A DNA stretch of 64,000 nt from Mucilaginibacter mallensis (GCF_900105165.1 NZ_LT629740.1:2108001-2172000); one strand, 5' to 3'. Numbered from the stretch's first letter, positions 17,163 to 27,112 are shown. Notes: generated by a model not told the origin, from the letters alone. A program made the numbers and translations.

Positions 17163-18393
17163 AAAACAAATAAGACATATAAATAGCTGTTACTATACCC
17201 ACAAAATCAGCTATTAACATGGCAGGTATGGTGTAACGTGTTTTTTTAATATTTACTATGCCAAAATATAAGGCAACGATATAAAAAGTAGTATCTGCTG
17301 TGCCGTATAGTACGCTTGATATATGCCCGAGAAAGCCATCGGGGCCATGAATTTTTAAATTATCAAGCATAAGCGCCCGTGCTCCTGAACCACTTAACGG
17401 GCGTATAAACGCAATTGGTAATACATCAGTAAAACGGGTATCCATATCGAAATGACCGAAAAACCATTTAAAACCTGCTGAAAGATAATCTAATGCGCCA
17501 CAAGTCCTGAACAAACTTACCGCTACAAGTAAACCTACCAGATAGGGAATTATTTTAACCGAAACATCAAAGCCTTCTTTTGCGCCTTCAATAAAAGCGT
17601 CAAAAACATTTATTTTTTTACGTACAGCGCCGACAATGAAAATTACGGGTATAATTAAATAAACCAGGTTACTAAAAACTCCTGAAATTTCGGATACCTG
17701 TGTATGATTGAGGAATTTTGCAAAATACCATATCACTAAGGCTATTACCCCTGTAATGCTCAATAGCCAGCTCAAAACTACTCTATCAAACAGGTTTATT
17801 TTCTGTTTAATAGATACTACTATTAAACCGGCAAGTGTGGCCGCGTAAGTTGCTACTATACAGGGGATAAAAATATCTGTTGGATCTTTAGAATGAAAAA
17901 TAGCACGTTGTGCAATAATGGCAATAGGCAGGATAGTTAACCCAGATGCATGCAGCACCAAAAACATGATCTGAGAATTGGATGCCGTATCTTTATCCGT
18001 ATTCAATTCTTGTAGTCCTTCCATCGCCTTTAAACCCAGTGGGGTTGCGGCATTATCAAGTCCTAGCAGATTTGCTGAAAAGTTCATCATCATTTGCCCA
18101 ACAGCGGGATGATTTTTGGGTACCTCGGGGAAAAGCCTGTTAAAGAATGGCCCTACTATGCGCGAAAGAAAATTTACCGCGCCGGCTTTTTCACCTATCT
18201 TCATAAAGCCTAACCATAACGACATAATGCCCACCAGGGGTAAAGCAATGGTCATTACTGCGGATTGGGCTGATTCAAACGTACCTTCTGCCATTAGTTT
18301 GAATATATCGGTATCGCCAAAAAAGATAAGCTTCACCAGGCCTATGATAAACGCGATCAGAAAAAAGAATATCCAGATATAATTGAGAACCAT
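17146..18393 (-). CDS. SpmA-SpmB fusion, nucleoside-recognition (Gate) membrane protein
   Basis: This 415 aa membrane protein has two tandem Gate/nucleoside-recognition domains. The first half matches SpmA (MMMNFSANLLGLDNAATPLG) and the second matches SpmB (IAFIRPLSGSGARALML). In Firmicutes these are separate proteins needed for spore maturation. Here they are fused in an organism not known to sporulate, so the role must differ, perhaps small-molecule export or envelope maturation. About ten membrane segments are visible. It leads a two-gene unit with osmC and is divergent from the DinB-like gene. Confidence 0.85.
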   Translation of the reverse strand: MVLNYIWIFFFLIAFIIGLVKLIFFGDTDIFKLMAEGTFESAQSAVMTIALPLVGIMSLWLGFMKIGEKAGAVNFLSRIVGPFFNRLFPEVPKNHPAVGQMMMNFSANLLGLDNAATPLGLKAMEGLQELNTDKDTASNSQIMFLVLHASGLTILPIAIIAQRAIFHSKDPTDIFIPCIVATYAATLAGLIVVSIKQKINLFDRVVLSWLLSITGVIALVIWYFAKFLNHTQVSEISGVFSNLVYLIIPVIFIVGAVRKKINVFDAFIEGAKEGFDVSVKIIPYLVGLLVAVSLFRTCGALDYLSAGFKWFFGHFDMDTRFTDVLPIAFIRPLSGSGARALMLDNLKIHGPDGFLGHISSVLYGTADTTFYIVALYFGIVNIKKTRYTIPAMLIADFVGIVTAIYMSYLFFGNLR

Positions 18394-18462
18394 GGGCAGC
18401 GATTAAGTTTTGAAGATAATTGTTTTTTGATAATTAATATAAAATATCAAACTTTAAAAAAT

Positions 18463-18894
18463 ATGAGCAACATGAAAGATACCATAAATAGTTTGATAGA
18501 TACGATAGAGGATTTTCTGAAAATTGATCAGGATGCAGTCGATTGGGATACTAAACCAGCGCCTGATAAATGGTCGAAAAAGGAAACGGTTGGGCACCTG
18601 ATTGATAGCGCGCAGATCAATTTGCAGCGCTTTGTCCGTTGTACTTATGAAGAGAATTTTAAGCTGAAATATGCGCAGGATGAATGGGTTGCCGCACAGC
18701 AATACCAGGGTGCCGATATTAAGGAACTATTGGATCTGTGGATATTGATAAACAGGCAGATCATTCGTGTATTGGGGTATTATCCAGCGAATCGCTTACA
18801 GGTGAGTTATGATGGCGATAGTAGCCACACAGTTGAGTGGGTTGCTGCAGATTATGTGCGGCATATGAAACATCATCTGGCACAGATAGGGTAA
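18463..18894 (+). CDS. DinB-like (DinB_2) family protein
   Basis: This 143 aa four-helix protein of the DinB/YfiT superfamily has KWSKKETVGHLIDSAQINLQRF near residues 38-60 and a C-terminal HMKHHLAQIG. The conserved histidines (GHLIDS and MKHHLAQ) are those that bind a divalent metal in this superfamily. Members are often thiol transferases or stress proteins of unknown substrate. This is not the DNA polymerase DinB. I chose ATG 18463 over 18427 because the earlier codons encode AT-rich promoter-like sequence. It is a single gene. Confidence 0.75.
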   Translation: MSNMKDTINSLIDTIEDFLKIDQDAVDWDTKPAPDKWSKKETVGHLIDSAQINLQRFVRCTYEENFKLKYAQDEWVAAQQYQGADIKELLDLWILINRQIIRVLGYYPANRLQVSYDGDSSHTVEWVAADYVRHMKHHLAQIG

Positions 18895-18902
18895 TATCCA
18901 GC

Positions 18903-20804
18903 TTATTTGGCGATAATTTTAAACTCGGTGCGGCGGTTTTTACTGCGGTTTTCTTCGCTGGTGTTAGGCACTAAGGGTTGTGTTTTACCATAGCCCTTGT
19001 AAACCAGTCGCTGCGCTTTTATGCCGCTGGCGATAAGATATTGATAAACCGCTTTCGCCCTGTTTTCTGATAGCACCTGGTTAAGCTGATCATTACCCAC
19101 ATCATCAGTATGGCCGGATATTTCGATGCGAACGTTAGGATTTTGATTTAAAAATTCGATCAGTTTTTGCAGCTCAGCCTTTGAATCCGGTTTGATATCG
19201 AACTTATTGGTATCAAAAAATATGTTGTTCAATACTACTGAATTGCCAATTTCAATAGGCGACAGGTTTATGGTTAAGTTGTATGGGTCTTTAGCCTCAT
19301 GCCCGATCAATGAGAAGTTGGCTGAGTAAAAGAGATACCCGTTTTTTGAAATATTTAAGCCATAATTCTTCCCGGGCGGCAGCGTGGCCAGGAAATCGCC
19401 ATGCTCCGGCGAGCTGTCATCTTCATAAACAACCACATTTTTTTCAAGGTCGATTATTTCAACCTGAGCATCTAAAGGGCGTTTATCTTTAGCATCGGTT
19501 ATTATGCCTTTAACATAGGTTACCATATGGGGCCGTACGTTTGCGGGCAGTTCAAATTTATAAATGTCAAAACCGCCATAACCATTTAGATTATTGGAGG
19601 CAAAGTAAGCATAACGGCCATTTGCCGTAACGGTAAGGCCATTTTCATCGCCACTTGAATTGATGGGGTAGCCCATATTTATGGGTTTTTGCCATTTGCC
19701 ATCTTTTCCTAAATGACTTACAAAAAGATCCTTACCACCCAATCCGGGCCAACCGTCCGAACAAAAATAGAGCGTACTATCATCAGCATGTATAAACGGC
19801 GATTGTTCATCATAAGCCGTGTTAATATTGGGCCCCAGATTTTCAGGTTCGCTCCATCCTTTAGCGCTTATGGTTGATTTCCATATATCATAACCGCCGT
19901 AGCCGCCGCTGCGGTTACTTACAAAATAAAGTGTGCGGCCATCAGCACTGATAGATGGCTGCGATTCCCAGCCCGGCGTATTTATAGGGGGGGGCAGATC
20001 ATAAGGTTTACCCCAGTCGTCGCCTTTTTTTTGCGCTATATAAATATCACAGCGGCCCAGGCCATCAGGGCGGTCGCAACCGGTAAAAAACAATAATTTA
20101 CCGTCCTGCGATATGGATTGCGCACCCTCGTTATAGTTAGGCGTATTTATCTGGTTGCTTAAATAGGTAGCAGTTTGCCATTTACCATCAACCTGCATGC
20201 TTTTATAAAAATCCTCGTTATTATTTATTTTACGGGTAAATATCAGCATGCTTTCATCAGCTGTGGCTACAGGCAGGTATTCGTCATTGGGCGTGTTAAT
20301 TTCAGAGCCCATATTTATGGGTTTGAACGATACCGGATGTTTTATAGCTTCAATGCTAAACTCACAATCCTTTAGCATCTTTTTAGCGTTACGAACATCC
20401 TGATCGGCAATATTAGGATAGGTAAGATATTTGGTAAGGCTCATCTGCGCTTGCGCGTATTGTGCTTCGCTGATCTCAAGACTGCCTAGTTTAAGGTATA
20501 TGGCACGGCTGAAATCGGGGTTAATGCCGGTAACGGCCAGGTATTGCTCAATAGCCAATTTGTTTTGCCTTTGCTGGCGATAAACATCAGCCAATAGGAG
20601 ATGGGCTTCAATGAAATTTGGATCAGCCTTTAGGGCTTGTTGTAATTGTTTGATCGCGATAGCAAATTCGCGGTCATCAATGCTTTGATTGGCTGATTTG
20701 TAATAGTTTAATGCATCTCTATCGGTTGTTGAATAATGTTCCTGCTGAGCATAGCAAAAAGCCGACAGAAAAAACAGAAATACCAATAAAATAGCAATTT
20801 TCAT
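18903..20804 (-). CDS. PorE-like OmpA/TPR/beta-propeller envelope protein
   Basis: This 633 aa envelope protein has an N-terminal signal peptide (LLVFLFFLSAFCYAQ), TPR repeats (about 25-145), a PD40/WD40-type propeller (about 155-435, with repeated FTG, FVSNRSGGYGG and ASNNLNGYGG strands), and a carboxypeptidase-regulatory-like domain (about 440-515). The C-terminal OmpA peptidoglycan-binding domain contains SGHTDDVGND and ENRAKAV. This is the domain order of PorE, a type IX secretion component. No other T9SS genes are adjacent, and many paralogues of this layout exist, so PorE identity is a hypothesis. It lies 39 bp downstream of queE. Confidence 0.82.
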   Translation of the reverse strand: MKIAILLVFLFFLSAFCYAQQEHYSTTDRDALNYYKSANQSIDDREFAIAIKQLQQALKADPNFIEAHLLLADVYRQQRQNKLAIEQYLAVTGINPDFSRAIYLKLGSLEISEAQYAQAQMSLTKYLTYPNIADQDVRNAKKMLKDCEFSIEAIKHPVSFKPINMGSEINTPNDEYLPVATADESMLIFTRKINNNEDFYKSMQVDGKWQTATYLSNQINTPNYNEGAQSISQDGKLLFFTGCDRPDGLGRCDIYIAQKKGDDWGKPYDLPPPINTPGWESQPSISADGRTLYFVSNRSGGYGGYDIWKSTISAKGWSEPENLGPNINTAYDEQSPFIHADDSTLYFCSDGWPGLGGKDLFVSHLGKDGKWQKPINMGYPINSSGDENGLTVTANGRYAYFASNNLNGYGGFDIYKFELPANVRPHMVTYVKGIITDAKDKRPLDAQVEIIDLEKNVVVYEDDSSPEHGDFLATLPPGKNYGLNISKNGYLFYSANFSLIGHEAKDPYNLTINLSPIEIGNSVVLNNIFFDTNKFDIKPDSKAELQKLIEFLNQNPNVRIEISGHTDDVGNDQLNQVLSENRAKAVYQYLIASGIKAQRLVYKGYGKTQPLVPNTSEENRSKNRRTEFKIIAK

Positions 20805-20843
20805 TACTTAGGATAGGATAATTATATCTCTAAGTTACACTAA

Positions 20844-21467
20844 TTAAGGAATATTCAAATACTTGTGTGTTTGTAGTGATATTTCCCAATGGGGGTTATT
20901 CATCACATACTCAACAATTAACGGTGTCATTTCTTTTGATTTTGACCACTCAGGCTGTAAATAAAGCTTGCAATCAGGCGATACCAGTTTAGCATGCTGT
21001 TCGGCCCATTCAAAGTCGGATTTATTAAATATGATCACCTTAAGTTCATCAGCCTTAGCCGCAACACTTGTTGTAGGGCCCTTGAATTTTTTAGGTGACA
21101 AACAGATCCAGTCCCAATGGCCCGAAAGGGGATAGGCACCAGATGTTTCGATAAAAGTTTTAATGCCTTTTTGCTGAAGTTGGCTGGTTAAGTAATCCAG
21201 GTTATAGATCAATGGTTCACCACCAGTTACAACTACAGCTTTTGATGGGAAACGGGAAGCATTTTCGGCAATGGTATCGGCAGCGGTAAGCGCGTGTAGT
21301 TCCGCATCCCAGCTTTCCTTAACATCGCACCAATGGCAACCCACATCGCATCCGCCCAGGCGAATAAAATAAGCAGCCTTGCCGGTGTGATATCCTTCGC
21401 CCTGTATCGTATAAAACTCTTCCATTAAAGGAAGCAATGTGCCGTCATCCGGAATTTGGTGTGCCAT
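20844..21467 (-). CDS. queE: 7-carboxy-7-deazaguanine synthase
   Basis: This radical SAM enzyme converts carboxy-tetrahydropterin to 7-carboxy-7-deazaguanine on the queuosine pathway. It is 207 aa. The cluster motif is C40, C44, C47 (CDVGCHWC), and EEFYTIQGEGYHTG at the N-terminus is the QueE hallmark. I chose ATG 21467; the in-frame ATG at 21479 sits inside a TACCTTTG promoter box. No queC, queD or queF is in the window. Confidence 0.93.
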   Translation of the reverse strand: MAHQIPDDGTLLPLMEEFYTIQGEGYHTGKAAYFIRLGGCDVGCHWCDVKESWDAELHALTAADTIAENASRFPSKAVVVTGGEPLIYNLDYLTSQLQQKGIKTFIETSGAYPLSGHWDWICLSPKKFKGPTTSVAAKADELKVIIFNKSDFEWAEQHAKLVSPDCKLYLQPEWSKSKEMTPLIVEYVMNNPHWEISLQTHKYLNIP

Positions 21468-21476
21468 AATAATTTG

Positions 21477-21484
21477 CAAAGGTA
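21477..21484 (-). promoter_or_regulatory. TAnnTTTG box of queE
   Basis: The minus strand reads TACCTTTG, the same octamer as at purB, 9 bp before ATG 21467. It predicts a very short leader and excludes the upstream ATG at 21479. Confidence 0.55.
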
Positions 21485-21625
21485 ACTTTTTGAGCTGAAA
21501 GGATAAAGGCGAAAGGTAAAAGGTGTTTTTTGTATGATGAAACCAGGTAATTAATTGATTTTCCCCTTAACTAATTACTTTTCTTTTCCGTATAAATTAA
21601 CTAGTATTACTTTAAAATTCACCCC

Positions 21626-22387
21626 TTGAAAAAAATTCAGCTTATATTGGTTTTTTTCGTGCTGATTTGCTTCAGCTCCTGTGTGGATATTGAGGAGCAT
21701 TACGATTTTAAGGCCGATGGCTCATGCAATGTAGTTTACGGTTTTGATATGAGCAGCGCGGTTTCGGTGCTGATGAACCTGATGTCGGATTCTGTACGTG
21801 CGACCCCGCAATTTTCAATGGTAAAGGATACTTCTCTCAACTTTTACAGCGCCCTGCCTGATACCACCCAACAAAAATTAACATTTGATGAGGTGAATAT
21901 GGCCAAAGCCAGCAAACTGGCCGTTAAAATGGACTTGCAAAAAAGTATAATGAAAGTAAGTATTATCCATACTGCAAAAAATGCCGCTGATCTTCAGTAT
22001 TACTTGCAGCATATCTCCAAAATATCCATGAACGGGCAGCTAAACGCTGTTACTAAAAATAAAGGTTCCAAGGGTTTTGATGCGCAGCAACTGGTCGCCG
22101 GGCAGGACTATTATAACTATGAAGTTACCCCGCATAAGTTTTACCGGATAATTGATAAGGCAAAGTTTAATGCCTTTTTAAAGAAAACACAATCAACACT
22201 GGCTATGGCTAAAGCTATGCTAATAGATATGCCTTATAAACTAGTGCTAAACTTTGCCAAACCCGTAAAAAAGGTGGACAACTCAAAGGCTGTACTCTCA
22301 GCTGATAGAAAACATGTTACACTGATCACCAATATGGATGAGGTGATAAAGAATCCGAACGTGATGAACCTGAAGATAGATTTTTGA
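21626..22387 (+). CDS. Hypothetical lipoprotein
   Basis: This 253 aa protein starts at TTG (21626) with a classical lipoprotein signal: KK, a hydrophobic core, then the lipobox CFSSC (Cys19). After that it reads DIEEHYDFKADGSCNVVYGFDM, which resembles bacterial LppM/DUF-type lipoproteins that carry a beta-rich domain. I do not recognise a specific family. Its stop is 3 bp before the Rieske gene, so the two are probably co-transcribed. It would be anchored in the outer or inner membrane, facing the periplasm. Confidence 0.7.
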   Translation: MKKIQLILVFFVLICFSSCVDIEEHYDFKADGSCNVVYGFDMSSAVSVLMNLMSDSVRATPQFSMVKDTSLNFYSALPDTTQQKLTFDEVNMAKASKLAVKMDLQKSIMKVSIIHTAKNAADLQYYLQHISKISMNGQLNAVTKNKGSKGFDAQQLVAGQDYYNYEVTPHKFYRIIDKAKFNAFLKKTQSTLAMAKAMLIDMPYKLVLNFAKPVKKVDNSKAVLSADRKHVTLITNMDEVIKNPNVMNLKIDF

Positions 22388-22390
22388 GGG

Positions 22391-22729
22391 ATGAAGTGGT
22401 ATAAGGTACCGGGTATTGAAAATTCAGATAAACCATTCATTAAAAAAGTAAAAGCAGGCAATAAAAGTGTTTGTTTGGTAGGATATGAGGGCAAAATATT
22501 CGCTTTATCAGCCAAATGCCCACATGCAGGTGGCGATCTGTCCGTAGGTTGGTGTAAGGATGAAAAGCTGATCTGCCCGCTGCACCGCTATTCATACGAT
22601 ATACATACAGGGAAAGGCAGTACTGGCCAGAATGATTATGTGGATGTTTTCCTGGTTGAAATCAGGAAAGATGGCATTTATGTTGGGATTACTTCTTTTT
22701 GGGATAAAATAAAAACGGCCTTTAAATAA
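22391..22729 (+). CDS. Rieske (2Fe-2S) ferredoxin-like protein
   Basis: This 112 aa single-domain Rieske protein is similar to the small subunit of nitrite reductase and to dioxygenase ferredoxins. The ligands are C43-x-H45 and C62-x2-H65 (KCPHAGG and CPLHRYSYD). No transmembrane segment is seen, so it should be soluble in the cytosol. It follows the lipoprotein gene by 3 bp. No partner reductase or oxygenase is nearby, so the electron donor and acceptor are unknown. Confidence 0.88.
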   Translation: MKWYKVPGIENSDKPFIKKVKAGNKSVCLVGYEGKIFALSAKCPHAGGDLSVGWCKDEKLICPLHRYSYDIHTGKGSTGQNDYVDVFLVEIRKDGIYVGITSFWDKIKTAFK

Positions 22730-22731
22730 GT

Positions 22732-22833
22732 AGAGACGCAAAATATTGCGTCTCTGAAATGAGTGTACTGTAGAAACGCAATACCTTGCGTCTTTGACAT
22801 ATGTATAGGAGACGCAAAATATTGTGTCTCTAC
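22732..22833. repeat. Three copies of the GAGACGCAA palindrome
   Basis: Copies lie at 22732-22755, 22772-22795 and 22808-22833, each of the form GAGACGCAA-N4-TTGCGTCTC with small changes. They fill the gap between the convergent Rieske and folD genes. Confidence 0.8.
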
Positions 22834-22841
22834 GGATAAAT

Positions 22842-23723
22842 TTACTTATAAACCTCTTTCTTAGCTGATGCCAGTGTGTTTTTTAACAAACCAATAATGG
22901 TCATTAAACCTACACCGCCTGGTACCGGGGTTATCCAAGATGCCTTTGGGGCAACGTTCTCAAAATCAACATCACCAAAAAGCTTAAAGCCAGATTTGGT
23001 TACGGTTGAAGTTTCCCTGTTCATACCCACGTCAATAATTACAGCGCCTGGTTTTACCATGTCGGCAGTAATGAAGTTCTTTTTGCCTATGGCTACTATT
23101 AATATATCGGCTTGTAGAGTAAAGTCTTTAATAGATGGCGTGCGGCTGTGGCAAATGGTTACGGTACAGTTACCAGGGTAAGTATTACGCGCCATTAAAA
23201 TGCTCATTGGCGAGCCTACAATATTACTGCGCCCAACTACAACACAATGCTTACCTGCTGTATCAATACCATATTCTTTCAGCATTAAGGTAATACCGAA
23301 TGGTGTAGCCGGGATAAATGATGGCAGATTGCGTTGCATACGCCCTAAATTCACTGGGTGAAAGCCATCAACATCCTTACGGTAGTCTATTTTTTCGGTT
23401 ACTTTTTCAGGATCAATATGTTTGGGTAGGGGGAGTTGAACAATAATACCGTCAATATCTGGATCAGCATTCAATTCTTCAACTTTTTTTAGCAGTTCTT
23501 CTTCTGTAACGTCACCTTCGTAACGTACCAAAGTTGATTTAAAGCCTACAGCTTCACAGTTCTTTATCTTGCTTGCAACATAAGTTTCGCTGCCACCATC
23601 ATGTCCAACCAACACCGCTACTAAATGCGGTTTGCGGCCAGTTTCTGCCAAAATCTGAGCTGCTTCTGTAGCTATTTCGATTTTTAGTTTTTCGGATACG
23701 TATTTTCCGTCGAGTAATTGCAT
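22842..23723 (-). CDS. folD: Bifunctional methylenetetrahydrofolate dehydrogenase/cyclohydrolase
   Basis: FolD interconverts 5,10-methylene-THF, methenyl-THF and 10-formyl-THF, supplying purine and fMet synthesis. The protein is 293 aa, the normal length. [16 protein letters not shown] holds the catalytic tyrosine and lysine near residues 50-56. The signatures [11 protein letters not shown] and [11 protein letters not shown] and the NADP loop [12 protein letters not shown] are present. The start ATG at 23723 lies 2 bp from the edge of a C-rich inverted-repeat element, whose sequence puts an AGGGGG run close to the start on the coding strand. lepA lies upstream on the same strand, 119 bp away. 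Confidence 0.96.
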   Translation of the reverse strand: MQLLDGKYVSEKLKIEIATEAAQILAETGRKPHLVAVLVGHDGGSETYVASKIKNCEAVGFKSTLVRYEGDVTEEELLKKVEELNADPDIDGIIVQLPLPKHIDPEKVTEKIDYRKDVDGFHPVNLGRMQRNLPSFIPATPFGITLMLKEYGIDTAGKHCVVVGRSNIVGSPMSILMARNTYPGNCTVTICHSRTPSIKDFTLQADILIVAIGKKNFITADMVKPGAVIIDVGMNRETSTVTKSGFKLFGDVDFENVAPKASWITPVPGGVGLMTIIGLLKNTLASAKKEVYK

Positions 23724-23725
23724 TG

Positions 23726-23844
23726 AGCCCCCTAACCCCCTAAAGGGGGAATTTTTGATTTATAAGTTTGATATATTCTATTGCCCAGTTCCCGATCAGC
23801 AATCATGCTAATCAAAAACTCCCCCTTTAGGGGGCTGGGGGGCT
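23726..23844. repeat. C-rich inverted-repeat element between lepA and folD
   Basis: Arms at 23726-23760 and 23810-23844 are near-perfect inverted copies. Each contains a CCCCCTAAAGGGGG-type core followed by an AATTTTTGATT-like segment. The right arm extends into the last bases of lepA and overlaps its TAG stop. A half copy lies at 25668-25703. Confidence 0.75.
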
Positions 23845-25630
23845 AATCAAGTTTCAGTACCGCCATAAACGCCGATTGTGGTATCTCTACGTTACCTACC
23901 TGGCGCATGCGTTTTTTACCTTTTTTCTGTTTCTCCAATAGCTTACGCTTACGGGAAATATCACCACCGTAACATTTGGCGGTAACGTCCTTACGTAAGG
24001 CTTTTACCGTTTCGCGGGCTATAATTTTAGCACCAATAGATGCTTGTATAACAATTTCAAATTGTTGGCGTGGTATCAATTCCCTTAGTTTTTCGCAGAT
24101 CTTTTTACCAAAATCATAAGAGTTACCACGGAATATCAATGATGATAAGGCATCAACCGGTTCAGCATTTAAGCGGATGTCTAGTCTAACCAAATCAGAA
24201 CGACGATAACCTATCTGGTGGTAATCAAACGAAGCGTAGCCTTTAGAAATGGTTTTTAGCTTATCGTAAAAATCAAATACGATCTCACCCATCGGCATCT
24301 CAAATATCAGTTCCACACGATCAGATGTTAAGTACGACTGATTTTTAATAAAACCACGCTTTTGGATACATAACGACATTATTGGCCCGACAAATTCAGA
24401 TTTTGATATAATGGTAGCCTTAATATAGGGCTCTTCTACATAATCAATTTTACTTGGATCGGGTAGGTCTGATGGGTTATTTACGATTACCGGCTCGCCT
24501 TTAGTAGTAAAGGCAATGTAAGATACGTTAGGAACCGTTGTAATAACGGTCATATTAAACTCGCGTTCCAATCGTTCCTGGATGATCTCCATATGTAGCA
24601 TCCCCAGGAAACCACAACGGAAACCAAAGCCCAGTGCGGCAGATGATTCTGGCTCGAAAACAAGCGAAGCGTCATTTAACTGCAGTTTACCCATTGATTC
24701 GCGCAGCTCTTCAAAGTCTTCGGTATCAACCGGATAAATGCCTGCAAATACCATTGGTTTTACTTCCTCAAAACCTTGGATACCCGTTTCGCAAGGGCGT
24801 TCAACGGTTGTGATGGTATCCCCAACTTTTACTTCTTTAGCTTCTTTTATACCGGATATGATATAACCTACATCACCTGTTTTAATTACATCCCTCGGAA
24901 AAGGGCGCAGCCTTAAAGTGCCTACTTCATCGGCCAGGTACTGTTTTTCAGTAGCAACAAATTTTACTTTATCACCTTTTCTTATCTCTCCGTTAACAAC
25001 CTTAAAGTAGGCTATAATGCCACGGAAGGAGTTGAAAACAGAATCAAATATTAAAGCCTGTAATGGTGCTTTGGGGTCGCCAACCGGAGCTGGGACACGT
25101 TCAACAACGGCACGCAGGATATCATGCACGCCCATGCCTGTTTTACCTGATGCCGCCAGAATATCTTCACGTTTACAACCTATCAGTTCAACAATCTGGT
25201 CTTTAACTTCCTCGGGCATAGCGCCGGGGAGGTCCATTTTATTTAGTACCGGGATAATCTCCAGGTCATTCTCTAAAGCTAAATATAAGTTGGAGATGGT
25301 TTGCGCCTGTATGCCCTGCGCCGCATCCACAATAAGCAAAGCACCTTCGCAGGCTGCTATGGAACGTGAAACCTCGTATGAAAAATCTACGTGGCCCGGT
25401 GTATCTATCAGGTTAAGGGTATATTTTTGCCCATCAAGCTCATAATTCATTTGTATGGCATGGCTTTTTATGGTGATACCGCGTTCACGCTCAAGGTCCA
25501 TATCATCAAGCAGTTGCGCTTGTGATTCGCGTTGGGTTATGGTATTGGTATATTCTAATAACCTATCGGCAAGTGTACTTTTACCGTGGTCGATATGCGC
25601 TATAATACAAAAATTACGAATGTGCTCCAT
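23843..25630 (-). CDS. lepA: Elongation factor 4 (LepA)
   Basis: LepA is a ribosome-associated translational GTPase involved in back-translocation or initiation quality. It is 595 aa. The G1 motif [14 protein letters not shown] is at residues 10-23, [12 protein letters not shown] (G3) is near residue 76, and NKMDLPGA (G4) is near residue 131. The LepA-specific C-terminal domain ends in AVLKLD. The start ATG 25630 is 7 bp after a TATTTTTG promoter box, so the transcript is nearly leaderless. The stop codon lies in the edge of an inverted repeat. Confidence 0.97.
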   Translation of the reverse strand: MEHIRNFCIIAHIDHGKSTLADRLLEYTNTITQRESQAQLLDDMDLERERGITIKSHAIQMNYELDGQKYTLNLIDTPGHVDFSYEVSRSIAACEGALLIVDAAQGIQAQTISNLYLALENDLEIIPVLNKMDLPGAMPEEVKDQIVELIGCKREDILAASGKTGMGVHDILRAVVERVPAPVGDPKAPLQALIFDSVFNSFRGIIAYFKVVNGEIRKGDKVKFVATEKQYLADEVGTLRLRPFPRDVIKTGDVGYIISGIKEAKEVKVGDTITTVERPCETGIQGFEEVKPMVFAGIYPVDTEDFEELRESMGKLQLNDASLVFEPESSAALGFGFRCGFLGMLHMEIIQERLEREFNMTVITTVPNVSYIAFTTKGEPVIVNNPSDLPDPSKIDYVEEPYIKATIISKSEFVGPIMSLCIQKRGFIKNQSYLTSDRVELIFEMPMGEIVFDFYDKLKTISKGYASFDYHQIGYRRSDLVRLDIRLNAEPVDALSSLIFRGNSYDFGKKICEKLRELIPRQQFEIVIQASIGAKIIARETVKALRKDVTAKCYGGDISRKRKLLEKQKKGKKRMRQVGNVEIPQSAFMAVLKLD

Positions 25631-25637
25631 TTAGCCG

Positions 25638-25645
25638 CAAAAATA
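25638..25645 (-). promoter_or_regulatory. TAnnTTTG box of lepA
   Basis: TATTTTTG on the minus strand ends 7 bp before the lepA ATG. With transcription starting about 5-7 nt after the box, the mRNA should be leaderless or nearly so. Confidence 0.6.
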
Positions 25646-25667
25646 GCTTTTTTAGCCGGATAATAAA

Positions 25668-25703
25668 AGCCCCTCTAACCCCCGAAAGAGGGAGCTTTTG
25701 ATT
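25668..25703. repeat. Half copy of the C-rich element upstream of lepA
   Basis: The sequence has the same order as the left arm at 23726: AGCCCC, CTAACCCCC, GAAAGAGGG, then CTTTTGATT. It lies between the polymerase gene and the lepA promoter. Confidence 0.65.
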
Positions 25704-25712
25704 AACCTGTTA

Positions 25713-27041
25713 TTAGTACTCTATATATTCTTCCCCCGGCGACGGGTTAGATGGCTCCGCGACGGGCATTTTATAATCCAGGTCTGTTAGGTCCTTAACC
25801 GAACCAAAGCCTATTACATCCTTAATTACCTTGCTGTCTGTCATTTCCATGGCCCGGATCAGTTTGTCGGAACCAAATTTATTTTTTATCTCATGCATGG
25901 TTTTGAGCGCGGTATCCTGGCGTTCAATATCATCAAACAGGCTGTAAAACATATTGCCGGTATTCACAAAATTGGTTACGGCTACACGCATTTGGGTAAT
26001 GTCATTGTTAAACACCGGGCCTGTACCACTTAATTTCTCAAACTTCTCCACCCGCAGGCGGATCATCCGCATCAGGTTCACGGCATCCTGTACCGGCAGG
26101 GTTATAGCAAAACCATCGTCCCAGCGGGTGCCATCTTCGTATCGGGCGGTAAAGCCGATTGATTTACAATAGAATTTATGATGTACCATCCGTTTTTCCA
26201 ATGTAAGGCACAGGGTCATGAATAACTGATCGATATATTCAATATTTTTTCTTTTTTCTGCGGATATCTGCCGCATGGCCTGCATTCCACGGTAATCATG
26301 CGCCACTATATTGGTTTCAATAAAATTGAGGCGGTAATGCCAGTAAATGCCATCGATGCTTTTAAAGATGGCTTTCAGGCGCTCGGGTGAGGTATGCCGC
26401 ATTTCCAGCGGGGTTTTTACGCCGGCACGTTCCAACCGGTACGACATGTTGGCGCCTATGCCCGGCAGGTCTCCCAGTTTTAAGCCGCTTAAAATCTCGT
26501 CAATATTTTGCGGGTTTATCATCATTAAGCCGCCAGTCTTTTTGCCCCGTACCGATGCCAACTTAGCTAAAAAGGCATTAGGTGCAATACCAACGGAGCA
26601 TTCCAGATAGTCGCCTACCTTTTCCAGTATTTCCCGCTTAATTTTCCGGGCGATGGTGAGTGGGTCACTATGGTCGTAATTGGTGAGGTTAATGATGGCC
26701 TCATCAATACTTTTGGGCACCACATCCTGGCAATATTGCTTCAGCACATTTATTATTTTGGTGTGGAACTCACGATAACGGACAGGGTTACTTTCAACCG
26801 GGATAAAATCCGGGCAAATCGCCATCACATCATTTAAGCGCATACCAGCTTTTAACCCGCGTTCCTTTGCCTCGGTTGAGAGAGATATCACGCAGCCATA
26901 TTTGCCTGTATACACGCAAACACCCACCGGGCGGTTGCGCAACCAAAAGTTAACCTGTTGCTCACAACGGGCAAAAAAGCTGTTCATATCAACAAACAGC
27001 ACACGCGGCTCGGCTTTTACCTGGATAGAGTTTTGATTCAC
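25713..27041 (-). CDS. Y-family DNA polymerase
   Basis: This translesion polymerase is 442 aa. The catalytic palm residues are visible: D18 in VLFVDMNSFFARCEQ and D113/E114 in KSIDEA. FF after the first aspartate is the steric gate region. A helix-hairpin-helix (LGDLPGIGANMSYRLERAG, about residues 190-210) and a little-finger domain follow. It is closer in layout to DinB/UmuC-like proteins of Bacteroidetes than to the common Pol IV. No lexA, umuD or other SOS gene is adjacent, and I see no clear LexA site. It is followed by lepA on the same strand. Confidence 0.88.
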   Translation of the reverse strand: MNQNSIQVKAEPRVLFVDMNSFFARCEQQVNFWLRNRPVGVCVYTGKYGCVISLSTEAKERGLKAGMRLNDVMAICPDFIPVESNPVRYREFHTKIINVLKQYCQDVVPKSIDEAIINLTNYDHSDPLTIARKIKREILEKVGDYLECSVGIAPNAFLAKLASVRGKKTGGLMMINPQNIDEILSGLKLGDLPGIGANMSYRLERAGVKTPLEMRHTSPERLKAIFKSIDGIYWHYRLNFIETNIVAHDYRGMQAMRQISAEKRKNIEYIDQLFMTLCLTLEKRMVHHKFYCKSIGFTARYEDGTRWDDGFAITLPVQDAVNLMRMIRLRVEKFEKLSGTGPVFNNDITQMRVAVTNFVNTGNMFYSLFDDIERQDTALKTMHEIKNKFGSDKLIRAMEMTDSKVIKDVIGFGSVKDLTDLDYKMPVAEPSNPSPGEEYIEY

Positions 27042-27112
27042 CTATCAAAATTGCTAATAAAATTAGCAAAATGCAAGTGATTGTGGAAAGATATATTTAG
27101 AGGGATAATAAC

